In this document: piece after piece, positions 9,525 to 20,020 of the stretch
Numbering within the stretch: the first letter of the stretch is position 1
How the letters are laid out: each line of letters opens with the position of its first letter
DNA from: Palsa-1033 sp963735455
GTDB taxonomy: Bacteria > Chloroflexota > Limnocylindria > Limnocylindrales > CSP1-4
Length of the DNA stretch: 64,000 bases
Assembly (NCBI GenBank): GCA_963735455.1
Contig: CAVTKZ010000002.1
Coordinates: 806,001-870,000 of the forward strand
Direction of reading: 5' to 3'
Notes under the pieces: generated by a model
Databases searched by the model: none
Told to the model about the DNA's origin: nothing
Seen by the model: the letters and a program-made list of their open reading frames with translations, nothing else
Made by a program: the position numbers and the translations under genes

Positions 9525-10466
9525 ATGAGCGACTCCCAGCCGACCGCCCGTCCGGCGCGCCCCGATCGGGGCTCCGCGACCGCCTCGGTGGAGGCGATCC
9601 AGGCCTCGTTCCGGGCCCGCGACTACATCGCCGACCGGTCGCTCGCCACGGCCGTCTTCCTGGCTCTCGAGCTCGAGCGCCCGCTGCTCCTGGAAGGTGA
9701 GGCCGGGGTCGGCAAGACCGAGCTGGCCAAGGTCCTGGCGGCGACCCTGGGCGCGCCCCTGATCCGCCTCCAGTGCTACGAGGGGCTCGATGTCACGAGC
9801 GCCGTGTACGAGTGGAACTATCCCCGCCAGATGCTCGAGATCCGGCTCCTCGAGGCGCGCGGCGAGGCCGATCGGGCGACGGCCCACGACATTTTCGGTC
9901 CGGACTTCCTGATCCGCCGGCCGCTCCTCCAGGCACTCGACGCGACGGGCGGTGTCGCCCCGGTCCTGCTGATCGACGAGATCGACCGGGCTGACGAGGA
10001 GTTCGAGGCCTACCTGCTCGAGATCCTGTCCGACTTCCAGGTGACGGTGCCCGAGATCGGCACGATCCGGGCCGAGCTGACGCCGCGGGTGATCCTGACC
10101 AGCAACCGGACCCGGGAGGTCCACGACGCCCTCAAGCGGCGCTGCCTCTACCACTGGATCGACTATCCGAGCTTCGAGCGTGAGCTCGAGATCGTGCTCA
10201 CCCGCGTCCCCGCCGCGCCCGAGCGGCTGGCCCGCCAGATCGTGGCCTTCGTCCATCGCCTGCGCGAGGCGGACCTGACCAAGGTGCCCGGCGTGGCCGA
10301 GACGCTCGATTGGGCGGCCGCCCTGCTCGCCCTGGGCGCCGCCGAGCTGGTCCCGGCGGTCGTCGACGACACCCTCGGCGTCGTCCTGAAGTACGAGGAG
10401 GATGTCCGCGGAGTGCGCGGCGAGACGGCCCGCCAGATGCTCGAGGAGCTCGCCCCCGGCGCCTAG
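9525..10466 (+). CDS. coxD: MoxR-type AAA+ ATPase, CODH maturation
   Basis: 313-residue MoxR ATPase: Walker A GEAGVGKT (58-65), Walker B LLIDEIDRAD (Asp-Glu 151-152), sensor region TSNRTREVHDALKRRC. In Oligotropha (Afipia) carboxidovorans CoxD is needed to build the CuSMoO2 centre of CO dehydrogenase, and it works with the VWA protein CoxE. Here coxE follows after 21 bases. Intact frame and usual length. Confidence 0.9.
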   Translation: MSDSQPTARPARPDRGSATASVEAIQASFRARDYIADRSLATAVFLALELERPLLLEGEAGVGKTELAKVLAATLGAPLIRLQCYEGLDVTSAVYEWNYPRQMLEIRLLEARGEADRATAHDIFGPDFLIRRPLLQALDATGGVAPVLLIDEIDRADEEFEAYLLEILSDFQVTVPEIGTIRAELTPRVILTSNRTREVHDALKRRCLYHWIDYPSFERELEIVLTRVPAAPERLARQIVAFVHRLREADLTKVPGVAETLDWAAALLALGAAELVPAVVDDTLGVVLKYEEDVRGVRGETARQMLEELAPGA

Positions 10467-10487
10467 CCGCGGCGAGCCAGCACGCCG

Positions 10488-11981
10488 ATGACCGGCCCTC
10501 GAACCCAGCCCGGCGGGCCGGCCTGGATCGTGCCCCTGACCGCCCCCGGCCTGCCCCGTGATTCGGCGGTCGACGGCCGTCGCTTCATGGGCCGCACGGT
10601 GCGCTTTGCCCGGGAGCTGCGCCTGGCCGGCCTGGCCACCGACCTCGGCGCGGCGATCGACTTCAACCGGGCGCTGGGCGTGATCGCGATCGGCGACCGG
10701 GAGCAGGTCCGGGCGGCCGGCGAGGCCCTGTTCGTGCGCCGCCGGGACGAGATCGAGATCTACAACGCGGTCTTCGATCGCTTCTGGAGGGTTCGCCGGA
10801 CGCGCCTGCCGAGCCAGGATGGACCGCTGCCGATCCAGCCACCCCGCGACGAGCCCGCGGCCGAGGACGAGGCCAAGGGCGGCGGCGACGAGGACTTCAC
10901 TCAGGAGGTCCGGGAATCGACGCCGGAAGGCTCGCCCCGCTCGGCCGACGACGGCGAGGACGCCGACGACGAGGATGTCGCCGACGGCCTGGCGGTCTCC
11001 GAGCTGGCCTATGGCCAGGGCGAGGTGAACCGCCACCAGCAGTTCGACCGGATGAGCGCCGCCGAGCTGCGTGACGCAGAGCGCCTGATCGACCTGCTCC
11101 TGCCCAACCTCGAGCGCCGTCGTACTCGCCGGAGCGAGCTCCATCATCACGGCCGGACGGTCGCTCCCCGGGTGATGTTCCGGCGCAGCCTGGCCACCGG
11201 CGGCGACGTCCTGGACTGGGTCTGGAAGCGGCCGGTCCGGCGGCCCCGCCAGCTGATCGTGATCTGTGACATCTCGGGCTCGATGGAGCGCCATGCCCGG
11301 GTCCTCCTCCGCTTCAGCCAGGCGCTGGCCGCCTCGGCGGTCCGGACGGAGGCCTTCGTCTTCGGGACCCGCCTGACCCGGGTCACCCGGCTGCTCCGCG
11401 ACCGGGATCGCGATCGGGCCCTGACCCGCGTCTCGCTGACCGTCAGCGACTGGTCCGGCGGGACCCGGATCGGCGAGTCCTTCCGGACGTTCAACCTGCA
11501 CTGGGCCCGCCGGGTCCTGCGCAGCAGCGCCGTCGTGGTGGTGGTCAGCGACGGCTGGGATCGGGGCGATCCCGAGCTCGTGGCGACCGAGACGGCCCGC
11601 CTCCAGCGGAGCTGCCACCGCCTGATCTGGCTCAACCCGCTGGCCAGCGCGCCCGGCTATCAGCCCCTCGCGGCCGGAATGTCGGCCGCCCTGCCGTACA
11701 TCGACGACTTCGTCCCGGCGGGCACGATCGCCAGCCTGCAGCGGCTGGGCGTCCTGCTGTCCGACGCGTCGACCCGGCGCGAGGCCGATCGGCGCGCTCG
11801 AGGCCGGCCGGCGCCCGTCCCGGCCGGCCTCCCCCGGCCCGGATCGCGGCGGGTCGAGTCGGGCGCGCCCCGGCCGGCCCGGATCGTCAGCCTGCGGCCC
11901 GAGGTCCGCCGGATGACCACCGTCGTGGCGACCGACGCGGGCCTGGCCGGCAGCGCTCGGCCCCTCGACGGACCGGGCTAG
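10488..11981 (+). CDS. coxE: VWA-domain CODH accessory protein CoxE
   Basis: 497 residues. The N-terminal part (residues ~10-110) is the CoxE helical region; an acidic Asp/Glu-rich linker (~120-165) follows; the VWA domain carries the metal-ion site DISGS (Asp261), Thr and DGWDRGD. MoxR-VWA pairs act as metal-dependent chaperones; CoxD/CoxE serve the copper-sulfur step of the CODH active site. The C-terminal ~65 residues are Pro/Arg-rich and lack a recognisable domain. Length is above that of many CoxE proteins, mostly because of linker and tail. Confidence 0.85.
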   Translation: MTGPRTQPGGPAWIVPLTAPGLPRDSAVDGRRFMGRTVRFARELRLAGLATDLGAAIDFNRALGVIAIGDREQVRAAGEALFVRRRDEIEIYNAVFDRFWRVRRTRLPSQDGPLPIQPPRDEPAAEDEAKGGGDEDFTQEVRESTPEGSPRSADDGEDADDEDVADGLAVSELAYGQGEVNRHQQFDRMSAAELRDAERLIDLLLPNLERRRTRRSELHHHGRTVAPRVMFRRSLATGGDVLDWVWKRPVRRPRQLIVICDISGSMERHARVLLRFSQALAASAVRTEAFVFGTRLTRVTRLLRDRDRDRALTRVSLTVSDWSGGTRIGESFRTFNLHWARRVLRSSAVVVVVSDGWDRGDPELVATETARLQRSCHRLIWLNPLASAPGYQPLAAGMSAALPYIDDFVPAGTIASLQRLGVLLSDASTRREADRRARGRPAPVPAGLPRPGSRRVESGAPRPARIVSLRPEVRRMTTVVATDAGLAGSARPLDGPG

Positions 11982-11996
11982 GATTCGAGAACTGAG

Positions 11997-13082
11997 ATGC
12001 GCGAGCTGATCGACACCGTTGATGCCTGGCAGGCCGAGGGCCTGGACTTCGGGCGGGCCGTCGTCGTCCGGACCTTTGGGTCGGCACCCCGGCCGGCGGG
12101 CGCCGTGCTGCTGGCGGCGGCCGACGGCCGGCTGGCCGGCTCGGTCAGCGGCGGCTGCGTCGAGGGCGCCGCGTTCGAGCAGATCTCGAGCGCGCGGCTC
12201 GCCGATCGGGCGCGGGTCATCCGCTACGGGATCAGCGACGAGCAGGCCTGGGACGTCGGGCTGGCCTGTGGTGGCACGATCGACGTCCTGGTCGAGCCCC
12301 GGCTTCGACCGGAGATCGCCGCCGCCGCCCGATCGGCGGGCGTGTGCGTGGCGATTCCCTTGCCGGCCGACGCACCGACCGCCGAGTTCGGGCCGGCGAC
12401 ACCGGGCGATGGCGAGCGGCCGGCGGCCGTGGTCCTGGTCGCCGAAGACGGCAGCCTGACCGGCTCGCTCGGCTCGAGCGCGGCCGACGCGGCCCTCCGG
12501 ACCGCGGCCAGCAACGCGCTCGACCGGGGTGAATCGGGGACCGTCGAGATTGCCGGCCGGCAGGTCTTCCTGGAGGCCTACCCGATCCGGCCCCGGCTGG
12601 TGGTCGTCGGCGCGGTGGAAGTGGCCCGCTTCCTGGTGCGCTTCGCCCGGGAGCTCGGCTACGAGACGATCGTCGTCGACGGCCGGGCGTCGTTCGCCAC
12701 GCCGGCGCGCTTTCCCGACGTCGATCAGCTGATCGTGGGCTGGCCGGACGAGGTTGCCGAGCAGATCGGCCTCGGGCCGCGCGACGCGGTCGCCGTCCTG
12801 ACCCACGACGTGAAGTTCGACGAGCCGGCCATCGTCGAAGCGCTCCGCCGGGGCTGTCGCTACGTCGGGGCCGTCGGCTCGCGCAAGACCCAGGGTGATC
12901 GGCGAGCGCGGCTCAAGGAGGCTGGCCTGTCCGACGCCCAGCTCGACCGGCTGCGCGGTCCGATCGGCCTCGACCTCGGCGGCCGGGCCCCGGCCGAGAC
13001 GGCCCTGGCGATCCTTGCCGAGGTGGTCGCCGAGCGGCGCGGCGGGAGCGGCCGGCCGATGCGCGAGCGCGCCCAGGCGTGA
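11997..13082 (+). CDS. coxF: XdhC/CoxF family molybdenum cofactor maturation protein
   Basis: 361 residues: XdhC N-terminal domain with GSAPRPAGAVLL and SVSGGCVEGAA, and CGGTIDVLVEP, then a Rossmann domain (VVVGAVEVARFL, ~residue 200) ending GLDLGGRAPAETALAILAE. XdhC proteins bind Moco, help add the terminal sulfur and hand the cofactor to molybdenum hydroxylases. ATG at 11997; a TAGGAT box 12 bases upstream overlaps the coxE stop. Its own stop overlaps the next gene by four bases (GTGA). Confidence 0.88.
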   Translation: MRELIDTVDAWQAEGLDFGRAVVVRTFGSAPRPAGAVLLAAADGRLAGSVSGGCVEGAAFEQISSARLADRARVIRYGISDEQAWDVGLACGGTIDVLVEPRLRPEIAAAARSAGVCVAIPLPADAPTAEFGPATPGDGERPAAVVLVAEDGSLTGSLGSSAADAALRTAASNALDRGESGTVEIAGRQVFLEAYPIRPRLVVVGAVEVARFLVRFARELGYETIVVDGRASFATPARFPDVDQLIVGWPDEVAEQIGLGPRDAVAVLTHDVKFDEPAIVEALRRGCRYVGAVGSRKTQGDRRARLKEAGLSDAQLDRLRGPIGLDLGGRAPAETALAILAEVVAERRGGSGRPMRERAQA

Positions 13083-14497
13083 CCGACCCGGCGCGGACAG
13101 TCGCGGTCGTCCTGGCGGCCGGAGCGGGCTCGCGATTCGGCGGCGACAAGCTGCTGGCCACCCTCGGGGGCCGGGCCCTGGCCGACCACGTGGTCGCCCT
13201 GGCCACCGGCCCGGGGCTGGCCCGGGCGATCGTCGTCGTTGGCCCGGGAGCGACCGGGATCGAGGCCATCGCGGCGGCCCACGGAGCGCGGACGGTGCTC
13301 AACCCGGAGCCCGAGCGGGGACTGTCGAGCTCGGTCCGGACCGGCCTCCAAGCCCTGGCCGAGGGCGCCGCCGACATCGAGGCCGCCCTGATCCTGCTCG
13401 GCGACCAGCCCCTGACCGGTGCCGCGACCGTCGCCGCCCTGCTGGCAGCCGAGGTCCCCGCCGGCCGCTCGATCGTCGTGCCGCGCTACCGGGGCGGGGG
13501 AGGGGCGAACCCGGCCCTCCTCCTGCGGGCAGCCTGGCCGCTGGCCGCCGCGCTGGACGGCGACCGGGGCTTCGGACCCCTGATCAAGGCCCACCCGGAG
13601 CTCGTCGTCGAGGTCGACCTGCCCGGCGACAATCCGGACGTGGATACGCCGACGGACCTGGCCCGGGTCGTCGAAGCCGCCTGGGCAGAGCGCGTGGCGG
13701 CCAACCGGGCCCAGGTCGAGCGGATCCGGGAGGTCCCCGACGGCGACTTCTACGCCCCGGTCCGGTCGCTCTTCCGGGCCGATCCGAGGCGGACCGATGA
13801 CCCCGTCCTCGCCGCCCTGCTGGCCCGGCTCCAGCCGGGCGACGAGTGGCTGGACGTCGGGGCCGGCGCCGGCCGGTTCGCGCTGCCGATTGCCCGGGCG
13901 CTGGCCGGATCGGGCGGCGCTGTGGTGGCCCTCGATGCCTCGCCGTCGATGCTCGAATCCCTGCGCGAGATCGCCGCCGAGCACCACATCGACAACGTCC
14001 GGACGGTCTTGGCGCGCTGGCCGCCGGCTCCGGGTCGGGGCCCGGCCGCCGGGCAGGCCGACATGGTCCTGATCGCCCATGTCGGCTATGACGTGACCGA
14101 GATCGGCCCGTTCCTGGATGCCCTCGAAGCTGCCGCCCGGCGAGCCTGCGTCGCGGTCCTGATGGAGCAGGTGCCCGCCTCGGCGGCCGATCCCTTCTGG
14201 CCGCCCGTCCACGACCAGGCCCGGGCTGGGCTGCCGGCCCTGCCCGAGTTCATCGAGCTGCTGCAGGCCCGCGGCCGGCGCGTCGAGGTCGAGAGGATCC
14301 CGAACGAGCCCCGCCGCTTCGACACGCGGGCGGCCCTGGAGGGCTCCGTCCGGCAGCAGCTCTGGATCGACCCCGTGGGCGGGAAGGAAGCCCGCTTCCA
14401 GGCGGCGCTCGATGCGCTGGCCGTCGAGACGCCCGAGGGCTGGCTGATCGGGGGCCGGCCAGCGAACGAGATCGGGGTCGTGACCTGGCGCCCATGA
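13079..14497 (+). CDS. fused MocA-like molybdenum cofactor nucleotidyltransferase and SAM-dependent methyltransferase
   Basis: One open frame of 472 residues. Residues 1-200 are a MobA/MocA-type nucleotidyltransferase: VVLAAGAGSRFGGDK at 10-24 and LGDQPLTG, with DTPTDL at its end. MocA makes the cytosine-dinucleotide form of Moco that CODH uses. Residues ~205-472 form a class I methyltransferase with motif I LDVGAGAGRF (near 260) and ALDASPSML. No stop codon or frame change is visible at the junction, so the fusion seems real. GTG start overlaps the XdhC stop; its stop overlaps the next ATG. The methyltransferase target is unknown. Confidence 0.75.
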   Translation: MTDPARTVAVVLAAGAGSRFGGDKLLATLGGRALADHVVALATGPGLARAIVVVGPGATGIEAIAAAHGARTVLNPEPERGLSSSVRTGLQALAEGAADIEAALILLGDQPLTGAATVAALLAAEVPAGRSIVVPRYRGGGGANPALLLRAAWPLAAALDGDRGFGPLIKAHPELVVEVDLPGDNPDVDTPTDLARVVEAAWAERVAANRAQVERIREVPDGDFYAPVRSLFRADPRRTDDPVLAALLARLQPGDEWLDVGAGAGRFALPIARALAGSGGAVVALDASPSMLESLREIAAEHHIDNVRTVLARWPPAPGRGPAAGQADMVLIAHVGYDVTEIGPFLDALEAAARRACVAVLMEQVPASAADPFWPPVHDQARAGLPALPEFIELLQARGRRVEVERIPNEPRRFDTRAALEGSVRQQLWIDPVGGKEARFQAALDALAVETPEGWLIGGRPANEIGVVTWRP

Positions 14498-14953
14498 GCA
14501 TCCCGCCCGAGGCCCTCCTGGCCGGCTATCCGGAGCCGATCATCGACCTGGCCGAAGACCTGCGAGCCCTGGTCGGGCGGCTGGTTCCGCTCCGGATCGA
14601 GGCGGTCCGGCCGGGCTGGCAGCTGATCGGCTATGACCTGCCGGTTGGCCGCCGGACGGCGTTCTTCGCCTGGATCATGCCCGAGGCGGTCCACATCCAC
14701 CTGGGCTTTCCCCAGGGCGTCCTGCTCGACGACCCGGACCGGCATGCTGGGCGGCGTCGGCGAGACGAAGCGGGCGCGCTGGCTGACCCTGGCTCCGGGC
14801 GACCGGGTTCCGGTCGGGCCGTACACCAGGTTCGTGCGCGAGGCCGCCCGCCTGGCCGGCCTGTCGGCCTCCGAGCGGGAGGCGATCCGGTTCGACCGCG
14901 AGGCACGCCGGCGGCCCGCCGCGCCAAAGGATTCCAAATCGAAACTTCGTTGA
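14494..14953 (+). CDS. DUF1801 family protein (one frameshift)
   Basis: About 152 residues matching the DUF1801/YdhG-like pattern: YPEPIIDLAEDLRALV near the start, FFAWIMPEAVHIHLGFPQG, then LLDDPDGMLGG-type and VREAARLA. The frame changes near 14740 (drop one C: DDPDGMLGGVGETKRARW). Related small proteins have been linked to iron handling, but no function can be assigned here. The ATG overlaps the stop of the nucleotidyltransferase fusion (ATGA), placing it at the end of the maturation operon. Confidence 0.65.
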
Positions 14954-15120
14954 CGGGTGAAGGACCCCGGCCTATCCTCGAAGGCACGACCCAAGCCAGT
15001 GCCCGGTCCCCGCGGCCGCCGACCCGACCTCCGAACCGCCCGGGAGCTCGCCCCTGAGTCGCCGGCCAGACGGCGCTCGTCCCATCGCGAGCTGCCGCTT
15101 GATGACGCGAAGGAGGACGG

Positions 15121-15999
15121 ATGATCCCGGCTCAGTTCGACTACGTCCGGCCGGCGGCCCTGCACGAGGCGCTCCAGATCCTCGTCGACCGCGAAGGCGA
15201 GGCAAAGATCCTGTCCGGCGGCTACAGCCTCCTGCCCCTGCTCAAGCTCCGGCTGGCCGCGCCGGCCCTGCTGGTCGACATCCGCGACATCGACGGCCTC
15301 GACGAGATCGTCGAGACGACCGACGGCCTGCGGATCGGCGGCCGGGCGACGCATCGCCAGATCCACGAGAACCCGGTGGTGGTCGCCGGCTACCCGCTGC
15401 TCGTCGACGCCGCCGGCGGGATCGGCGATCCACAGGTCCGCAACTGGGGCACGATCGGCGGCTCGTGCGCCCACGCCGATCCGTCCTCGGACTGGCCGGC
15501 GGTCCTGATCGCGACGCGCGCCACGATCGTCCTCCGCAGCGCCGACCGGCCGAGCGGACGGTCCCCGCCCGGAGCTTCTTCGTCGACACGTTCCAGACGG
15601 CGATCGAGCCGACCGAGCTGCTGACCGAGGTGATCATCCCGCGCGCCGCCCGCCCATCCGGCGCGGCCTACGCCAAGCTCGAGCGCCGGGCCGGCGACTT
15701 CGCCACGGTCGGCGTGGCGGCCCAGCTGTCGCTCGGCGCCGACGGCCGGATCGCGGCCGCCGGGATCGGCCTGACCGCGGTCGCCGAGGCTCCGTTCGCG
15801 GCGACCGGGGCCGAGGCGGCGCTCGTCGGCCAGGAGCCCAACGAAGCCACCTTCCAGGCCGCCGGGATCGCCGCCGCCGCCGAGTCGCGGCCCGGACACC
15901 GACGCGCACGGTCCGGTCGAGTACAAGCGAGCGATGGTCAAGGAAATGGTCGTCCGGGCGCTGCGAACCGCGGCCGCCCGCGCCCAGGCGCAGCGGTAG
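15121..15999 (+). CDS. coxM: form I CO dehydrogenase FAD-binding medium subunit (two frameshifts)
   Basis: About 292 residues. FAD motifs SGGYSLLPLLKLR and TIGGSCAHADPSSD are visible (the AGGxS/TIGGxxxH pair of the family). The frame changes near 15553 (one G missing: RSAGPAERTVPARSFF) and near 15895 (one extra G: SRPDTDAHGPVEYKRAMVK); the corrected protein ends RAQAQR at a TAG at 15997-15999. AAGGAGGA precedes the ATG by 5 bases, the best ribosome binding site in this region. It opens the M-S-L operon of the form I enzyme. About 167 bases without a gene separate it from the previous operon. Confidence 0.88.
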
Positions 16000-16009
16000 G
16001 AGCGAACAG

Positions 16010-16541
<532 letters not shown>

Positions 16542-16545
<4 letters not shown>

Positions 16546-18952
16546 CCGACATGATGACCGAGACCGGACAGCTCAAGGAAACGCCCCAGACGACCGAGGC
16601 GGTCGGCGGCATGGGCCACTCCGTCAAGCGCAAGGAAGACCCGCGCTTCATCCGCGGCCAGGGCGAGTACATCGACGACGTCAACCTGCCGGGCCAGCTC
16701 TGGCTCGACATCGTCCGCTCGCCGTACGCCCACGCCAAGATCAAGTCGATCGACGCGTCCGAGGCGCTCAAGGTCCCGGGCGTGGCCGCGGTCGTGACCG
16801 GCAAGGACCTCGACGGCTACAAGCTCGCCTGGATGCCGACCCTGGCCGGTGACATGCAGATGGTGCTGCCGGTGGACACGGTGATGTACCAGTCGCAGGA
16901 AGTGGCCGCGGTCATCGCCACGTCGCGCTATGCCGCAGCCGACGGGGTCGCCGCGGTGATCGTCGACTACGAGCCCCTGCCGGTCATCGTCGATCCGTTC
17001 AAGGCGCTCGAGCCCGACGCGTTCGTCCTGCGTCCGGACCGCGGGCCGGACAAGGCCAACAACCACATCTGGCACTGGGAATCCGGCGACCGGGCCGCCA
17101 CCGACACGGCCATGGAGGCCGCCGAGGTGCGCGTCTCCGAGGACATCTACATCCCCCGGATCCACGTTGCCTCGATCGAGACGTGCGGCTGCGTCGCCGA
17201 CTGGAATCCGGTGCGGCAGCAGCTGACCCTGCACATGACGTCCCAGGCGCCGCACGCCATCCGGACCGTCCTGGCCCTCGTGGCCGGCGGCGCCGGCCTG
17301 CCGATCTACGAGCAGAACATCCGGGTCAAGACCCACGACATCGGCGGCGGCTTCGGGGGCAAGGTGCCGGTCTACCCGGGCTACGTCCTGGCGGTCGCCG
17401 CGTCGTTCCTGACGGGCAAGCCGGTCAAGTGGATCGAGGATCGCTCGGAGAACCTGCAGGCCGATTCGTTCGCCCGCGACTACCACATCCACGCCGAGCT
17501 GGGCGCGACCAAGGCCGGCAAGATCACCTCGCTCAAGGTCAAGACGATCGCCGACCACGGCTACACCGACGCCGCGGCCGACCCGTCCAAGTTCCCGGCC
17601 GGCCTGTTCAACGTGATCACCGGCTCGTACGACTTCGACAACGCCTTCGTCGAGGTCGACGGGGTCTACACCAACAAGCCGCCCGGCGGGGTCGCCTACC
17701 GCTGCTCGTTCCGGGTGACCGAGGCGGTCCACGCGATCGAGCGGATGGTCGACATCCTGGCCCACGACATCGGCAAGGACCCGGCCCAGCTCCGGATGGA
17801 GAACTTCATCCAGCCCGAGCAGTTCCCGTACAAGACGCCGACCGGCTGGTCGTACGACTCGGGCGACTACCCCGGGCGCTCAAGAAGGCGCTCGACATGA
17901 TCGGCTACGACGACCTGCGCAAGGAGCAGCTCGAGAAGCGCGCCAGGGGCGAGCTGATGGGCATCGGCATCAGCTCGTTCACCGAGATCGTCGGCGCCGG
18001 GCCGTCGCACGACTTCGACATCCTGGGCATCAAGATGTTCGACAGCTGCGAGATCCGGGTCCATCCGACCGGCAAGGTCCTGGCCCGGATCGGCGTCCAG
18101 ACCCAGGGCCAGGGCCACGAGACGACGTTCGCCCAGATCATCGCCGAGGAGCTCGGCTTCCCGGTCGCCGACATCAAGATCGAGTACGGCGACACGGACA
18201 CCGCGCCCTACGGCCTGGGCACCTACGCCTCGCGCTCGACGCCGGTCGCCGGCGCGGCCACCGCGATCGCCGCCCGCAAGATCCGGGACAAGTCGCGCAA
18301 GATCGCCGCCCACCTGCTCGAGGCCAGCGAGGACGACCTCGAGTGGACCAACGGCAAGTTCTCGGTCAAGGGCTCGCCGGACAAGTCGAAGACGATCCAG
18401 GAGATCGCCTTCGCGGCCTACACCAACCATCCGGCCGGGATGGAAGCCGGCCTCGAGGCGGTCGACTACTACGACCCGCCCAACCTGACCTTCCCGTTCG
18501 GCAGCTACATCTGCGTCGTGGACATCGACCGGGGCACCGGCCAGGTGACCGTGCGCCGCTTCGTGGCGGTCGACGACTGCGGCAACATCATCAACCCGAT
18601 GATCGTCGACGGCCAGATCCACGGCGGCCTGACGATGGGCTTCGCGCCGTCGCTGTACGAGGAGATCTCGTACGACGAGCTGGGCAACAACCTGGCCGGC
18701 ACGTTCATGGACTACCTCCTGCCGACGGCCGTCGAGACGCCGGCCTGGGAGACGGGCAAGACCGTCACCCCGTCGCCCCACCATCCGATCGGGGCCAAGG
18801 GTGTCGGCGAGTCGGCCACCGTCGGCGCCCCGCCGGCGATCGCCAACGCCGTCGTGGATGCCCTGTGGCACCTCGGCGTGCGCAACGTCGACATCCCGAT
18901 GACCCCCCAGAAGATCTGGGCGATCCTCAACGAGAAGGGGGTCACGGCGTAG
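16542..18952 (+). CDS. coxL: form I (Mo-Cu) CO dehydrogenase large subunit (one frameshift)
   Basis: About 803 residues. The active-site loop reads AYRCSFR at 17694-17714, the signature of form I CoxL. Its Cys falls at residue 388 from the ATG, the same number as the copper-bound Cys of the O. carboxidovorans enzyme. The catalytic Glu is in KGVGESA (18809-18811). This is the subunit that oxidises CO to CO2 at a CuSMoO2 centre. The frame changes near 17874: one C missing in a C run; restoring it gives GDYPRALKKALDMIGY and the two halves join exactly. Terminal gene of the M-S-L triplet; it overlaps the XdhC-YHS gene. Confidence 0.92.
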
Positions 18953-19996
18953 CTACCCCGGTCTCGCTCCTGGCCCGGGCGGTCGAGCTCGACCGCCTCG
19001 GCCGCTCCTTCGCCCTGGCCACAGTCGTGGCCGTCCGCCGGCCAACCTCGGCCCGGCCGGGAGCCCGCGGCCTGATCCATCCCGACGGCTCGATCGAGGG
19101 CTTCGTGGGCGGCAGCTGTGCCCGGCCCCTGGTGATCCGCGAGGGGCTCCGGGCGATGGCCGACGGCCAGCCCCGGCTGCTCCGGATCAGCAAGGAGCTA
19201 CCCTCGGATTCGCGCCGGGGCGATGGCGTGGTCGACGAGATCATGACCTGCCATTCGGGCGGAACACTGGAGATCTACGTGGAACCGCACCTGCCCGCGC
19301 CGGCCCTCTGGATCGCCGGCACCAGCCCGATCGCGGGAGCCCTGGCCGAGCTCGGGCTGGCCATGGGCTTCGACGTGACCGTGGTCGACCCGGTCGCCGA
19401 GGGTGGCCACCTGCCCGATGCGATCCGGGTCGTCGCCGGCGACGACTTCGCCGTCCTGCCCGACCCCCACCGTCGGCCCCTACGTCGTCGTCGCCAGCCA
19501 GGGCACCTGGGACGAGGAGGCGGTCCTGTCGGCGCTCCGCCTCGAGCCGGCCTACGTCGGCCTGGTCGCCAGCCCGACCCGGGCCGAGACCGTCCGCGCG
19601 TGGCTGCTCGGTGAAGGCGTGGCGCCCGAGCGGGTCGCCGCCCTGCGAGCACCGGCCGGCCTCGACCTCGGCGCCGAGGGGGCGGCCGAGGTCGCCGTCT
19701 CGATCCTGGCCGAGCTGGTCCAGGTCCGGCGCGGCCGGGCCGGCTTCGTCGCCTCGCCCGGCCCGGCGACCCTGGCCAGCGAGCCGGTCGAGCGGCGACC
19801 GGTCGCCGCGGCCCCGGCCGTCGACGACATCGTCCTGCTCGACCCAGTCTGCGGGATGACCGTCGATCGGGCCAGCGCCCGTCACCTGGCCGAGCACGCC
19901 GGGATCGTGTATGCCTTCTGCTCGATCGGCTGCCGGTCAAGCTTCGTCCGCGAGCCCCACGCCTACGTGGGCAGCGGCGCACCCAGCGGCAGCTGA
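18949..19996 (+). CDS. XdhC-YHS fusion, CODH maturation protein (one frameshift, start unclear)
   Basis: About 348 residues: XdhC N-terminal domain (LATVVAVRRPTSARPG, FVGGSCARP), a nucleotide-binding Rossmann part (LWIAGTSPIAGALAELG), the GLDLGAEGAAEVAVSILAEL motif, and then a C-terminal YHS metal-binding domain (DPVCGMTV, YAFCSIGC, F-x-x-x-P-x-x-Y). The frame changes near 19466 (C5 to C4 restores LPDPTVGPYVVVAS). No ATG, GTG or TTG is in frame; homology begins at a GTA overlapping the coxL stop, where other genes here have GTG, so a base error at the start is likely. Placement after form I coxL suggests a role in building its Cu-Mo site; this is inference. Confidence 0.75.
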
Positions 19997-20020
19997 AGCC
20001 GCCGATTCGCGGAGGATCCC

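Noticed and set aside
9003..12806. Open frame of more than 1200 codons on the minus strand
   Set aside because: It lies opposite coxD, coxE and coxF, and its composition (Arg, Gln, Gly, Asp) is that of antisense reading in GC-rich DNA. No motif seen.
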